From Paenibacillus harenae DSM 16969 (lineage in GTDB: Bacteria; Bacillota; Bacilli; Paenibacillales; Paenibacillaceae), in contig NZ_KE383842.1 of NCBI RefSeq assembly GCF_000422465.1, positions 1,137,845-1,201,844 on the forward strand: a DNA stretch of 64,000 nt. Direction: 5' to 3'. The notes under the pieces were generated by a model, which saw nothing but the letters and a program-made list of their open reading frames with translations, was not told where the DNA came from and made no database searches. Shown one piece after another: positions 26,224 through 34,905 of this stretch. The translations under genes and the position numbers were made by a program. Numbering within the stretch: the first letter of the stretch is position 1; each line of letters starts with the position of its first letter.

Positions 26224-27666
26224 TTGACAAACAAATTTCGCGTATTTGCTTCTGTATTGGCACTAACGGTATCGCTCACGGCAATATCCGCATGCTCATC
26301 CGGCAATAACGGCGGCAGCAACTCTAACGCTCCGGCGACGAACGACTCAGGCGCGGCGACAGAGGAAGCGAAGGACACGATTACGGCGCTCCTGCCGCCG
26401 GTATCGGCCAACTACCAAAGCAATTTCGATCAAATGGAAGCGGACTTTAACGCGCTTTATCCCAACCTGACGCTGCAGATTGAACCAGCCAGCTGGGAGG
26501 ATATTACGCAAAAACTCGATACGCAGGTGAACGCGGGCAGCCCGCCGGACATCGCGTTCATCGGCTCGGACGGCATTTCCAAATACGTCGAGCAAGGCAT
26601 GCTGATGGATATCACGATGGCAGCGATTCCGGAAATGATCGGCGACTTCGACCCGGTGCCGCTGAATTACATGAAGAACGGCTCCGGCCTGTACGGCTTC
26701 CCGGCATACATGTCGATCCACGCGCTGGGCGGCAACAAGCAGTTTCTGGAGGAAGCGGGCATCGACTGGAAAAGCGTTCAGAAGAATGGCTGGACGTACG
26801 AGGAATTCCGCGAAGCGATCAAGAAGGGGGTCGTATCGAGCGGCGGCACAACGTCGCGTTACGGCTTCGTATTTGCGACTTCCGGCGTAACGGCGAAGGA
26901 CTATCTGAACATTCTGATCAAAAACGCCGGCATGCCCGCCGCATTCGATAAGGACCTGAAATACGCTTACACGAGCCAAAACTATCTCGGCGTGCTGAAA
27001 GCGGTGCGCGAGCTGATCGACGACGGTTCGATGCCGAAGGAGCTGAGCTCGGTCGATGCCGGCAAACGCTGGAATATGTTCTTAACCGGTCAAACGATGA
27101 TTACGGGCAAAGGGCTTGCGACGTTCGAAAACTCGGCGAAAACGAACAACAAAAAAATCGAAGCTGGCGACGGAGCGGTCGAAGGCAGCGTCCCGGTCAA
27201 TTACGTCGTCCTTCCGGTTCCGACGTTTGGCGCCGATCCGGTGGCAAGCGCGGCGGTAGACGGCTACGTGACGTTCCGCGGCAAAAAAGAACCGACGGAA
27301 GAGCATAAAGTAAATGTGGCGAAAGCGGCTTACTACCTTGCGAGCGGCAAAATCGCGGCAACGACGAACACCGAGCTATTGGTCGAACAAATTACGGACT
27401 CCGGCAGAACGGCCGCCGAAAGCCTGGACGTGGAACGCGACCCGGACAACGCGGCGGCATCGCAGCGGCTTCAGTCCATTGCCTCTCCTGCCCGACCGGA
27501 TATTCCGGCCGAACTCGGCGCGGAAGCGATCAAGCTCGAAGACGAAGTCATCATTCCGAAATTCCAGGCGCTGCTCGCAGACGAGATTACGCCGGAAGAC
27601 ATGTTTAAAGTATTGAAGGAAGCAGCCGTTAAAGCATTTGGCGAAGACGGCGTCGTGACGGATTAA
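26224..27666 (+). CDS. ABC transporter substrate-binding lipoprotein (cell-wall sugar)
   Basis: About 480 residues. A short basic start, a hydrophobic stretch and the lipobox AISAC mark it as a lipid-anchored protein facing outward. The mature part is a family 1 extracellular solute-binding fold of the carbohydrate type (ITALLPPVSANYQSNFDQME, then SPPDIAFIGSDGI and WTYEEFREA). A spacer rich in Gly/Ser/Asn follows the lipid Cys. GGGGGAGG is 3 bases from ATG 26218 but 9 from TTG 26224, so TTG is preferred. It precedes two permeases and AnmK, so MurNAc, a MurNAc disaccharide or a related wall sugar is the likely ligand. No ATPase gene is in the operon; a shared MsmX-type ATPase is the probable partner. 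Confidence 0.93.
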   Translation: MTNKFRVFASVLALTVSLTAISACSSGNNGGSNSNAPATNDSGAATEEAKDTITALLPPVSANYQSNFDQMEADFNALYPNLTLQIEPASWEDITQKLDTQVNAGSPPDIAFIGSDGISKYVEQGMLMDITMAAIPEMIGDFDPVPLNYMKNGSGLYGFPAYMSIHALGGNKQFLEEAGIDWKSVQKNGWTYEEFREAIKKGVVSSGGTTSRYGFVFATSGVTAKDYLNILIKNAGMPAAFDKDLKYAYTSQNYLGVLKAVRELIDDGSMPKELSSVDAGKRWNMFLTGQTMITGKGLATFENSAKTNNKKIEAGDGAVEGSVPVNYVVLPVPTFGADPVASAAVDGYVTFRGKKEPTEEHKVNVAKAAYYLASGKIAATTNTELLVEQITDSGRTAAESLDVERDPDNAAASQRLQSIASPARPDIPAELGAEAIKLEDEVIIPKFQALLADEITPEDMFKVLKEAAVKAFGEDGVVTD

Positions 27667-27755
27667 GCAGCTTTATTCGGATAGCCGCGCGGGCAAGCGG
27701 CTATCCGGCCTTATCAAGTTTGTCGAGTATCGGAGAACCGGGAGAGGAGTCCGGC

Positions 27756-28664
27756 ATGATGGCTCAACTGGCAAGAACGGTTAAGAAACGAATAATCAGC
27801 GGTGACGGTGGTGCTTGGGCTTATGCGTTTATCGCGGTTGCGCTGGTCGTGTTTGCGCTATTTACGGCGTACCCGGTAATCAATGCGTTTATAATCAGCT
27901 TTCAGGAATACAAGCCGCTCGGTTCGACCTACGCCGGCTTCGATAATTACGTCCATTCGTTTGACGACGAGTTGTTCTGGAAATCGATCAAAAACACGAT
28001 TGTTTATACGCTTCTAACGGTTCCGGTTAGCTTGGTTTTGTCCTTTGGCGTAGCGATTCTTATTTTGCCTCTGAAAAAAAAGCTTCAAACGACGTTTAAA
28101 GCCGTGTATTACTTGCCCGCCGTTGCTTCAGGCGTTGCGCTGTCCGTGGTGTGGCTGTGGATTTTCGATCCGCTGCAGACGGGCATCTTGAACCAATTGC
28201 TTGCCTTCTTTGGAATCGGGAATCTGAACTGGCTCGGCACCAGCGCGACATCGATGTTCTCGCTCGTCCTGATGGCGTGGTTGTCCAGCCATGGTACAAG
28301 CATCATCATTTACTTAGCCGCTTTGATCGGCATCGATAACAGCTATTATGAAGCAGCGGAGCTTGACGGCGCGTCCTTCTCCCAGAAGCTGCGGCATATT
28401 GTCATTCCGTTCATGAAACCAACGACATTGTTCCTGCTGGTTACGGGCGTTATCGGCTCCTTCCAGGTGTTCCAGAATGCGTACCTGATGACCGGCGGCG
28501 GACCGGACAACGCGACGACGATGGTCGGCCTGCTTATTTTCAACAATGCGTTCAAATATTTCGAGTTCGGCGAAGCATCCGCGCAAGCGCTAATCTTAAC
28601 GCTCATAATTGCCATCATCTCTTTTATCCAATTTAAGTTCCTTGGCAATGACGTGGAATATTAG
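27756..28664 (+). CDS. Carbohydrate ABC transporter permease, MalF/UgpA type
   Basis: 302 residues with six predicted membrane segments and the permease-ATPase contact loop YYEAAELDGASFSQKLRHIV (EAA...G), typical of sugar permeases. It pairs with the next gene to form the import channel for the preceding binding protein. GGGAGAGGAG lies 6-9 bases before the Met pair at 27756/27759, so these are preferred over TTG 27720. Substrate as inferred for the binding protein. Confidence 0.94.
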   Translation: MMAQLARTVKKRIISGDGGAWAYAFIAVALVVFALFTAYPVINAFIISFQEYKPLGSTYAGFDNYVHSFDDELFWKSIKNTIVYTLLTVPVSLVLSFGVAILILPLKKKLQTTFKAVYYLPAVASGVALSVVWLWIFDPLQTGILNQLLAFFGIGNLNWLGTSATSMFSLVLMAWLSSHGTSIIIYLAALIGIDNSYYEAAELDGASFSQKLRHIVIPFMKPTTLFLLVTGVIGSFQVFQNAYLMTGGGPDNATTMVGLLIFNNAFKYFEFGEASAQALILTLIIAIISFIQFKFLGNDVEY

Positions 28665-28681
28665 GGAGAGGGAGTGACGGC

Positions 28682-29542
28682 ATGGCCTTATTCAAACAAC
28701 ATACGGATCATAAATCGATCCTGTACATCCGTAACGGCATTATTATCGTAGTCTTGTTCGCATTCGCACTGGCCACCCTTTTTCCGATTTACTTCATGAT
28801 AATTTCCTCGTTCGGCGATCCGATCGAGGCGGGCGCGGCAAGCTATTCGTTATGGCCCGGCAAGTTTACGCTGGCGTCCTACAAGTTTTTCTTCGATTAC
28901 AGCGAGCATTCTTACCGCTGGCTGATTAATTCGTTTGTCGTGGCGGCCTGCGTGACGGTATCCAACGTCCTATTCGCAAGCCTCGCGGGTTATGCGTTCT
29001 CCAAGATCCGATTCCGGGGCCGCAGCGTTTTGTTTGCCGTTCTGCTGTGCGCCATGATGATTCCTTATCAGGTGACGCAGGTTCCGCTTTACATTCTGAT
29101 CGTCAATATTTTTCAGATGGAAAATACGTATACCGCGCTTATTGCGCCAAGCCTCGTGACGGTGTACAACATCTTCCTGGCGAAGCAGTTCATCTCCTCG
29201 ATTCCGACCGAAATTATCGAAAGCGCCAAGGTTGAAGGCTGCAGCCAATGGCAAATTTACGCCAAAATCATTCTGCCCCTATCCAAAACCGTCATGGCCG
29301 TCATGGCGATTCTGACCTTCATGGAAAGCTGGAACACGTTCTTCTGGCCGTTCCTCGTAACGAATACGATGGATATGCAGACGATCCAGGTCGGCCTTAA
29401 AAACTTCCGGTTCGCCAATACGACCTACTTCGCGCCGATGATGGCCGGAGCGACGATATCGGCGGTACCGATGTTCATTCTGTTCTTCAGCTTGCAAAAA
29501 TATTTCCTCGAAGGCGTTACCGTCGGAGCGGTGAAAGGATAG
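28682..29542 (+). CDS. Carbohydrate ABC transporter permease, MalG/UgpE type
   Basis: 286 residues, six membrane segments, EAA loop in PTEIIESAKVEGCSQWQIYA before KIILPLS. Second half of the channel. It starts 17 bases after the first permease with a GGGAGAGGGAG site and ends next to anmK. The missing ATPase is normal for this family in Bacillota, where one multitask ATPase serves several importers. Confidence 0.95.
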   Translation: MALFKQHTDHKSILYIRNGIIIVVLFAFALATLFPIYFMIISSFGDPIEAGAASYSLWPGKFTLASYKFFFDYSEHSYRWLINSFVVAACVTVSNVLFASLAGYAFSKIRFRGRSVLFAVLLCAMMIPYQVTQVPLYILIVNIFQMENTYTALIAPSLVTVYNIFLAKQFISSIPTEIIESAKVEGCSQWQIYAKIILPLSKTVMAVMAILTFMESWNTFFWPFLVTNTMDMQTIQVGLKNFRFANTTYFAPMMAGATISAVPMFILFFSLQKYFLEGVTVGAVKG

Positions 29543-29551
29543 GTGGAGGAC

Positions 29552-30745
29552 ATGGCACAATCTAATGGCAGTTTGCGGCGTTACGCGGTAGGCCTCATGT
29601 CCGGCACGTCCGTAGACGGCATCGACGCTGCCGTCGTCGCGATCGAAGTCGGCCCCGGCCACGGCGCAGGGCTCCGGGCGGAGCTGATAGCCTTCGAGAA
29701 CCGTCCTTATCCGGCGGCCGTCAGGGAGGACATCTTCGCGCTATTCGATCCGCGGCGCGCAACGGTCGACCGGGTCGGCCGGATGAACGTCCTGCTCGGC
29801 GAATTGTACGCCGAAGCGGCGCTGTCGGTTATCGCCGCCGCGGGGCTGTCGCCCGCGGACATCGCGGTCGTCGGCTCGCATGGACAAACGATATGGCATG
29901 CGCCGGAGACGGAGCGCGCGTTCGGTTACGACATCGGCTACACGGTGCAGATCGGAGAAGGGGCGGTCATCGCCGCCCGCACGGGAATTCCGTGCGTCTC
30001 GGACTTCCGCGTCGCCGACATGGCCGTCCGCGGCCAAGGCGCCCCGCTTGTCCCGTTCACCGAATATTTGCTGTACGGGGAGCAGAGCCGTACGCTGCTG
30101 CTGCAGAACATCGGCGGCATCGGCAATATGACCGTGCTTCCGGCGGGCTGCTCCGAAGATGAAGTATTCGCCTTTGACACCGGACCGGGCAACATGCTGA
30201 TCGACGGCCTGGTGTCGAAGCTTTATCCAGGGCTTGCGATGGATAGAGGCGGCGCGCTTGCCCGCCAAGGGCGGGTGAACGAAGCGCTGCTTGAGGAGCT
30301 TCGGCGGGAGCCGTATTACGGATTGCCTTTGCCGAAGTCGACGGGACGGGAGCGATTCGGCGCTCCTTACGTCGAGAAGCTGCTTGCGTTTAGGGCGGGG
30401 CACGGCCTGTCCGACGTCGACCTGGTCGCGACGGTTACGAAGCTGACCGCTTGGTCTATCGGCGACGCATACCGGCGTTACGTGCGGGACCGTTACGCGG
30501 CGGATGCACTGATCGTTGGCGGCGGAGGCAGCTACAATCCGGTATTGATGAGCTTTCTGAAGGAGGAAATGCAGCCGCACGGCATGAGCGTACAGACGCA
30601 GGAGGAGATCGGCGGCAGCAGCGATGCGAAGGAAGCGGTCGCTTTTGCGCTGCTTGCCGACTGCGCGATCGCTCGGAGACCGAACAATTTGCCGTCTGTA
30701 ACGGGGGCCGAGCGCCCCGTCGTCATGGGCAAAATATCGTACTAA
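29552..30745 (+). CDS. anmK: Anhydro-N-acetylmuramic acid kinase
   Basis: 397 residues. AnmK hydrolyses the 1,6-anhydro ring of anhydroMurNAc and phosphorylates it to MurNAc-6-phosphate, which MurQ then uses. The family's ATP site GLMSGTSVDGIDAAVV, the middle motif SHGQTIWHAP, QNIGGIGNMTVLP and DTGPGNMLIDGL are all present. It follows the second permease by 9 bases; GGAGG precedes ATG 29552, while GTG 29543 would extend it by three codons. AnmK in a Gram-positive suggests salvage of anhydro-sugars made by lytic transglycosylases or spore enzymes, or of sugars from other bacteria. Confidence 0.96.
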   Translation: MAQSNGSLRRYAVGLMSGTSVDGIDAAVVAIEVGPGHGAGLRAELIAFENRPYPAAVREDIFALFDPRRATVDRVGRMNVLLGELYAEAALSVIAAAGLSPADIAVVGSHGQTIWHAPETERAFGYDIGYTVQIGEGAVIAARTGIPCVSDFRVADMAVRGQGAPLVPFTEYLLYGEQSRTLLLQNIGGIGNMTVLPAGCSEDEVFAFDTGPGNMLIDGLVSKLYPGLAMDRGGALARQGRVNEALLEELRREPYYGLPLPKSTGRERFGAPYVEKLLAFRAGHGLSDVDLVATVTKLTAWSIGDAYRRYVRDRYAADALIVGGGGSYNPVLMSFLKEEMQPHGMSVQTQEEIGGSSDAKEAVAFALLADCAIARRPNNLPSVTGAERPVVMGKISY

Positions 30746-30781
30746 TTCCGGCCGTTAACAGGCGGCTGGCGGAACGAGGCG

Positions 30782-31762
30782 ATGGAGATGGTTGTCGAGG
30801 CTTGGGATGAGCGCTACGCGAACGCCGTAATCGCGTTATGGAATAAGGAAGCCGCCCGGGACGGCTATAAGGAGCTGGATGCGGACAGCTTCAATCGCAT
30901 CTTCACGGGCAACCCGTATTTTGACCCCAAGGCGGCGTTCGTATGGCTCGACGGACGGGACGTGGCCGGATTTTCTTGCGGCTGTACAGGCGACGAATTG
31001 CCTTTGGGCGACAAAGCCGGTTATATCACCTGTATCGTGCTGCGGCGCGAGCATGCGACAGGCGCGAATTATAAGCGGCTGGTGCACGCGCTAGAGGCAC
31101 GTTTCGCCGAGCTGGGCAAGACGCAGGCCGACGTTTTGTTTTTTAACCCGATGCAGCTGCCATGGTACATCCCGGATACGCCAAGTCACGAGCATAACAA
31201 CGCGCCTGGCGTTCCGGTCGGAAGCCTGCTGCACCGGTTTTTACTCGGCGAAGGGTATGCGGAGCGGGCGGTGGAGCAGGCCATGTATTTGGAGATGTCT
31301 TGCTTTGCCGTTCCGGAGGATATCCGGTTGAAGGAAGCGGCCGCCGCCGAGAAAGGATACGCGGTTGGCGTATTCTCCTCCAGTGAGATCGGCGGAATCG
31401 CCGACATGCTGACCGGCCTCGGTAATCCGCTCTGGACCGAGGAGATTACGCGGTGCGCGGCGGAGGGGACGCCAGTCGTGTTTGCGGCTAAGGAGGGCCA
31501 GGCAGCCGGCTTTGCCGGTCCGGTCATCCGCCAGCCGAACGGGCGGGGCTGCTTCGCCGGCATCGGCGTCCATCCGGACCATGAAGGGAACGGTCTCGGA
31601 ACGGTGCTGTTTTTTAAGCTGTGCGAAGCTTTTCGCGCAATCGGAACGCCTTACATGTCTTTATACACGGGAAGCGCGAACCCGGCCGCCAGGATTTACG
31701 AGAAGGCCGGATTCCGCACCGTCAAAACCTTTGCCGTCATGCGGAAGGAGCTGTTCAAATGA
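30782..31762 (+). CDS. Tandem GNAT-domain N-acetyltransferase
   Basis: 326 residues, a double GNAT. The first repeat covers about 1-165 (AFVWLDGRDVAGFSCGCTG; YITCIVLRREHATGANYKRL), the second about 170-326, with the clearer acetyl-CoA loop HPDHEGNGLGTVLFFKLCEA and the closing pattern SLYTGSANPAARIYEKAGF. The second half probably binds acetyl-CoA. Its place between AnmK and a deacetylase-fold gene points to amino-sugar acetylation, for example re-acetylating de-N-acetylated wall sugars. That is inference; GNAT acceptors cannot be read from sequence. It overlaps the next gene by four bases. Confidence 0.85.
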   Translation: MEMVVEAWDERYANAVIALWNKEAARDGYKELDADSFNRIFTGNPYFDPKAAFVWLDGRDVAGFSCGCTGDELPLGDKAGYITCIVLRREHATGANYKRLVHALEARFAELGKTQADVLFFNPMQLPWYIPDTPSHEHNNAPGVPVGSLLHRFLLGEGYAERAVEQAMYLEMSCFAVPEDIRLKEAAAAEKGYAVGVFSSSEIGGIADMLTGLGNPLWTEEITRCAAEGTPVVFAAKEGQAAGFAGPVIRQPNGRGCFAGIGVHPDHEGNGLGTVLFFKLCEAFRAIGTPYMSLYTGSANPAARIYEKAGFRTVKTFAVMRKELFK

Positions 31763-32463
31763 ACGTGGAGAAGCAAACGATATTCGCGATCGGCGGGCAT
31801 GTCGGAGATGCGGAGCTGACGGCGGGCGGTGTTCTCGCCAGCCATTCTTTGAAAGGGGACCGCATCGTCACGCTGGCGCTGACGGCGGGCGAGCGCGGCG
31901 TGCCGGCCGGACGCGAGGTCGGCGAATACCGCGAGCAAAAGGTGCGCGAGGCGAAGGAATTCGCCGAATTGCTAGGCGGCGATGCCATCGTATTCGATAC
32001 GCCGGACGGCGAGCTGCAAAATAGCGAGGAGAACCGTCTCCACGTATGCGACGTTATCCGGGAAGTGAAGCCGAACGTGATCATTACGCATTATAAAAGC
32101 AGCATGCACAAGGACCACAACACGACGAATCAGATCGTGACCGACGCGCGTTATTACGCGGCGCTTGGGCCGCTGAAGCGGAAGCTGCCCGCGCATTTCG
32201 CTGCCAGGCTTTATTATGCGGAGAACTGGGAGGACGCGGTCGATTACAAGCCGTACGTCTACGTTGATTTCGACCAGGCTGCCTTTGACCTGTGGGAAGA
32301 GGCGGTATCCAGGCACTGGTTCGTTACGGGAAGCAAATCGTTCCCTTATCTCGAGTACTACAAGCATCTTGCCCGGGTGCGCGGCATCGAAGCCCGCAAG
32401 CTGTACGCGGAGACGTTCATGGTTCCGCCGGAAACGCTGCGGTTGCTGAAGTCCGAGCTGTAG
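31759..32463 (+). CDS. PIG-L/LmbE-family deacetylase
   Basis: 234 residues. The zinc-binding start GGHVGDAELTAGG stands where most members have AHPDDxE, and HYKSSMHKDHNTTN supplies the H-x-x-D-H type second site. This family removes N-acetyl groups from GlcNAc-containing molecules (as in GPI, mycothiol and bacillithiol synthesis). The ATG sits in the ATGA overlap with the preceding gene, showing translational coupling. In this operon its substrate is likely an amino sugar from peptidoglycan; deacetylation may precede or oppose the adjacent acetyltransferase. Confidence 0.9.
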   Translation: MNVEKQTIFAIGGHVGDAELTAGGVLASHSLKGDRIVTLALTAGERGVPAGREVGEYREQKVREAKEFAELLGGDAIVFDTPDGELQNSEENRLHVCDVIREVKPNVIITHYKSSMHKDHNTTNQIVTDARYYAALGPLKRKLPAHFAARLYYAENWEDAVDYKPYVYVDFDQAAFDLWEEAVSRHWFVTGSKSFPYLEYYKHLARVRGIEARKLYAETFMVPPETLRLLKSEL

Positions 32464-32474
32464 GAGGCCAGGTC

Positions 32475-33614
32475 ATGGTGAAAAACGGTATCGACAGCAT
32501 AGCGGACTACGGGGCCTTATTCAAAGGCAAACGGCTGGGGCTTATTACGGCGCCGACCGGCATCAACGCCGAATTCGTATCGTCAATTCAGCTTTTGCAC
32601 GACCATTACGAGCTCGCGGCATTGTTCTCGCCGGAGCATGGGGTGCGCGGCGATATCGCCGCCGGAGGGATGGTGGATACGTACGCCGATCCTTACACGG
32701 GAGTGCCGGTATACAGCCTGTACCGCAAAGATTCGAAGCGGATGACGGCCGACATGCTGGACGCCGTCGATATGGTCGTCTACGACATTCAAGACGTGGG
32801 CGTCCGTTATTATACGTTTATTTCCACGATGCTGCTCGCCTTGGAGGATTGCGCGAAGGCGGGGAAGCCTTTCGTCGTGCTGGACCGTATAAATCCGCTT
32901 GACGGCGCCACCGTCGAAGGGAACGTGCTGAAAGCGGGTTATGAATCGTTTGTCGGGCATTATCCGCTGCCGGTCCGTTACGGACTTACGGCAGGCGAAG
33001 CGGCCGTCATGGCAAACGACCAAATGGGCTTGAAGGCCGACCTTCACGTCGTCCGCTGCCAAGGCTGGGACCGCAAGATGCAATTCCCGGACACCGGTAT
33101 GCTCTGGGTTCCGCCATCGCTCGGCATCCCGCGTTTTGAAACGGCGCTGCTGTATCCCGGCACATGCCTGTTTGAAGGCACGAATGTATCCGAAGGCCGC
33201 GGAACGGCGCTTCCGTTCGAAATGATCGGCGCTCCGTTTATCGATTCGCAGCGGCTGGCGGACGAGATGAACGCCAAGCGGCTGCCGGGCGTCCGGTTCC
33301 GTCCCGCTTATTTTAAGCCGACCGCTTCCAAGCATCAAGGGGAGCTGTGCGGCGGCGTGCAGGTGCACGTAACGGACCGGCGCGCGATTCGGCCGCTGGA
33401 CGTCGGGGTTACGCTTTTGTATATGATTAAGGAGCTTTACAAGCTTTTTACGTTTCTGCCGCCGATCCGGGAAGGCTCCAGGCCGTTCATCGATTTATTG
33501 GGGGGGGACTGCAAGTATCGCGCGGTAGACGCTTCTCCGGCGACGCTGCTGGAACGGTTCCGGGAGGAGAGCAGCCGATTTGCGTTGACGAAACGGCAGT
33601 ACCATATGTACTAG
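32475..33614 (+). CDS. namZ: Exo-beta-N-acetylmuramidase NamZ (DUF1343)
   Basis: 379 residues of the DUF1343/NamZ family (B. subtilis YbbC). NamZ cuts terminal MurNAc from the non-reducing end of wall fragments. Family hallmarks: FSPEHGVRGDI, DIQDVGVRYYTFISTM, VLDRINPLDGATVEGNVL and GHYPLPVRYGLTAGEAA. The start at 32475 follows TAGGAGG and gives no signal peptide, whereas B. subtilis NamZ is secreted. The enzyme here is therefore probably cytoplasmic and acts on imported disaccharides or larger fragments. Upstream in-frame sequence lies inside the deacetylase gene and is not a signal peptide. Confidence 0.95.
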   Translation: MVKNGIDSIADYGALFKGKRLGLITAPTGINAEFVSSIQLLHDHYELAALFSPEHGVRGDIAAGGMVDTYADPYTGVPVYSLYRKDSKRMTADMLDAVDMVVYDIQDVGVRYYTFISTMLLALEDCAKAGKPFVVLDRINPLDGATVEGNVLKAGYESFVGHYPLPVRYGLTAGEAAVMANDQMGLKADLHVVRCQGWDRKMQFPDTGMLWVPPSLGIPRFETALLYPGTCLFEGTNVSEGRGTALPFEMIGAPFIDSQRLADEMNAKRLPGVRFRPAYFKPTASKHQGELCGGVQVHVTDRRAIRPLDVGVTLLYMIKELYKLFTFLPPIREGSRPFIDLLGGDCKYRAVDASPATLLERFREESSRFALTKRQYHMY

Positions 33615-33624
33615 GCGGCGATGA

Positions 33625-33783
33625 CTGCCTCTGTGCTTGACCGCGGTCGCGCTTGGCAAGCCGTACGATCTGGAGCTGCTGGATGGCAATGACTGCGGTC
33701 TTGCCGCCTTTGATTACACGGCGCTAATGCTCCGGTCGCTGGCCTGCATACTAAGCGGAGAGACCGCTCCTACAGAAGGTTAA
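33625..33783 (+). pseudogene. C-terminal remnant of a nagZ-like GH3 glucosaminidase gene
   Basis: Between the namZ stop and the kinase gene, an open stretch ending TAA at 33781 encodes LTAVALGKPYDLELLDG, then AAFDYTALMLRSLACILSGE. This matches the tail of family 3 beta-N-acetylglucosaminidases, in which a PYDL strand is followed by a Y-T-P/A helix and a L-x-G-E/x-P-x-G ending. Only about 50 codons survive, without start or catalytic domain. NagZ is a normal partner of NamZ (adjacent in B. subtilis), so the gene was probably deleted here. Confidence 0.55.
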
Positions 33784-33819
33784 GTCTGATGGAATCGAAT
33801 ACGGGAGCGTGAAGACGGC

Positions 33820-34734
33820 ATGAGATATATAGCCGGATTGGACGGCGGCGGAACAAAAACCGCGGGAGCCGTCGCCGACGAGAAGAGCAATATAATCGGC
33901 AAGTTTACGTCCGGGGCGATTAATTTTAACGGTCAGGACGAAGCAAGCATCCACGGCAGCGTCCGGGAGATGATGGCGAAAATCAGCGACATATGCGGCG
34001 GTCTCGAGCATTGCGCGCATATTTGCATCGGAGCGGCGGGCGTAAGCAATCCGTCCGCCTGCTCCCGGCTGGCCGCCATGGTCAGGGAATGCGGTTATGC
34101 AGGAGGGCTGACCATTACCGGCGACCATGAGACGGCGATGTATGGCTCGCTTGAAAGCTCTTCCGGCATCATTCTCATTGCGGGAACGGGCTCGATATGC
34201 TTCGGCCGCAACGAAAACGGGGCGGAGCACCGGACCGGTGGCGGCGGGCATCTGATTGACGACGAAGGCAGCGGCTACAGCATCGGCCGCGATTTGATCG
34301 CGGCCTCGCTGAAAGCGCATGACGACCGGATCGCGAACCGGAATATCGCCCCGATGGTATTCGCGAGGCTGAAAGTGAAATCGGTTCGGGAGTTGATCGG
34401 CTTCGTATACGATCCGAAGACGAACAAAAAGGACATTGCCGCGCTTGCTCCGCTTCTCTCCGAGCTGTGCGCGCTTGGCGACGAGGAAGCTTATGCCATC
34501 GCGAGGCGAAGCTCGCTCGCCTTGTACGAATTGGTCGTTCCCGTCGCGGAGAAGTTGGCCTTGCAGGACGGTGAAATTGCGCTGACGGGCAGCGTCCTTA
34601 CTCGGAACGCCGTTGTGCGCGCTTCGCTCGTCGCGCTGCTCGGACATAAATATCCGCACCTCAACTGTATCGCGCCCAAGCGCGATGCCGCGTACGGCGC
34701 GGCTCTGATGGCGCTGGAGAAGCTACAAGCTTAA
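33820..34734 (+). CDS. murK: BadF/BadG-type N-acetylmuramic acid/GlcNAc kinase
   Basis: 304 residues of the BadF/BadG/BcrA/BcrD ATPase family that includes NagK-like sugar kinases and Clostridium MurK. ASKHA phosphate loops GLDGGGTKTAGAVAD and IAGTGSICFG, the GGGGHLIDDEGSGYSIGRDL signature and the late ALTGSV...NAVVRASL are present. With murQ in the operon the likely reaction is MurNAc + ATP to MurNAc-6-phosphate (GlcNAc may also serve). A PTS would deliver the sugar already phosphorylated; an ABC importer would not, which explains why a kinase is here. Last gene of the operon; a terminator follows. Confidence 0.88.
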   Translation: MRYIAGLDGGGTKTAGAVADEKSNIIGKFTSGAINFNGQDEASIHGSVREMMAKISDICGGLEHCAHICIGAAGVSNPSACSRLAAMVRECGYAGGLTITGDHETAMYGSLESSSGIILIAGTGSICFGRNENGAEHRTGGGGHLIDDEGSGYSIGRDLIAASLKAHDDRIANRNIAPMVFARLKVKSVRELIGFVYDPKTNKKDIAALAPLLSELCALGDEEAYAIARRSSLALYELVVPVAEKLALQDGEIALTGSVLTRNAVVRASLVALLGHKYPHLNCIAPKRDAAYGAALMALEKLQA

Positions 34735-34762
34735 CCACCGCCGGGCGGACAACAAAACAAGG

Positions 34763-34798
34763 AACGAGACTGCGGCTTCCGTGCAGTTTCGTTTTTTT
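34763..34798 (+). terminator. Rho-independent terminator of the MurNAc operon
   Basis: AACGAGACTGC and GCAGTTTCGTT pair (one G-U) and are followed by a T run, 29 bases after the last stop. Confidence 0.85.
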
Positions 34799-34822
34799 GG
34801 GCTATTGCCTGCCGTGCCTCAA

Positions 34823-34899
34823 TTGACAACATGTATAAAGTTACAGTAAACTGTAAATAACACACTTAAGTGTAAATTTATCAGTGTAGTGTAACAGGA
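34823..34899 (+). promoter_or_regulatory. MerR-cassette promoter with two palindromes
   Basis: TTGACA (34823-34828), 18-base spacer, TAAACT (34847-34852). TTACAGT-AA-ACTGTAA (34841-34856) overlaps the -10. ACACTTAAGTGT (34862-34873) follows, and the word AGTGTAA/AGTGTAAC recurs up to the ribosome site. A slightly long spacer and dyad between the elements suit a MerR-type regulator acting on its own operon. Confidence 0.6.
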
Positions 34900-34905
34900 G
34901 GGGAA

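Noticed and set aside
25464..26411. 315-codon minus-strand open frame
   Set aside because: Antisense to murQ and the start of the lipoprotein gene; low-complexity Ser/Pro-rich translation without a ribosome site.
29741..30580. 279-codon minus-strand open frame
   Set aside because: Antisense to anmK; Arg-rich shadow translation with no recognisable domain.
33751..34659. 302-codon minus-strand open frame
   Set aside because: Antisense to the sugar kinase gene; kinase motifs on the plus strand are unambiguous.
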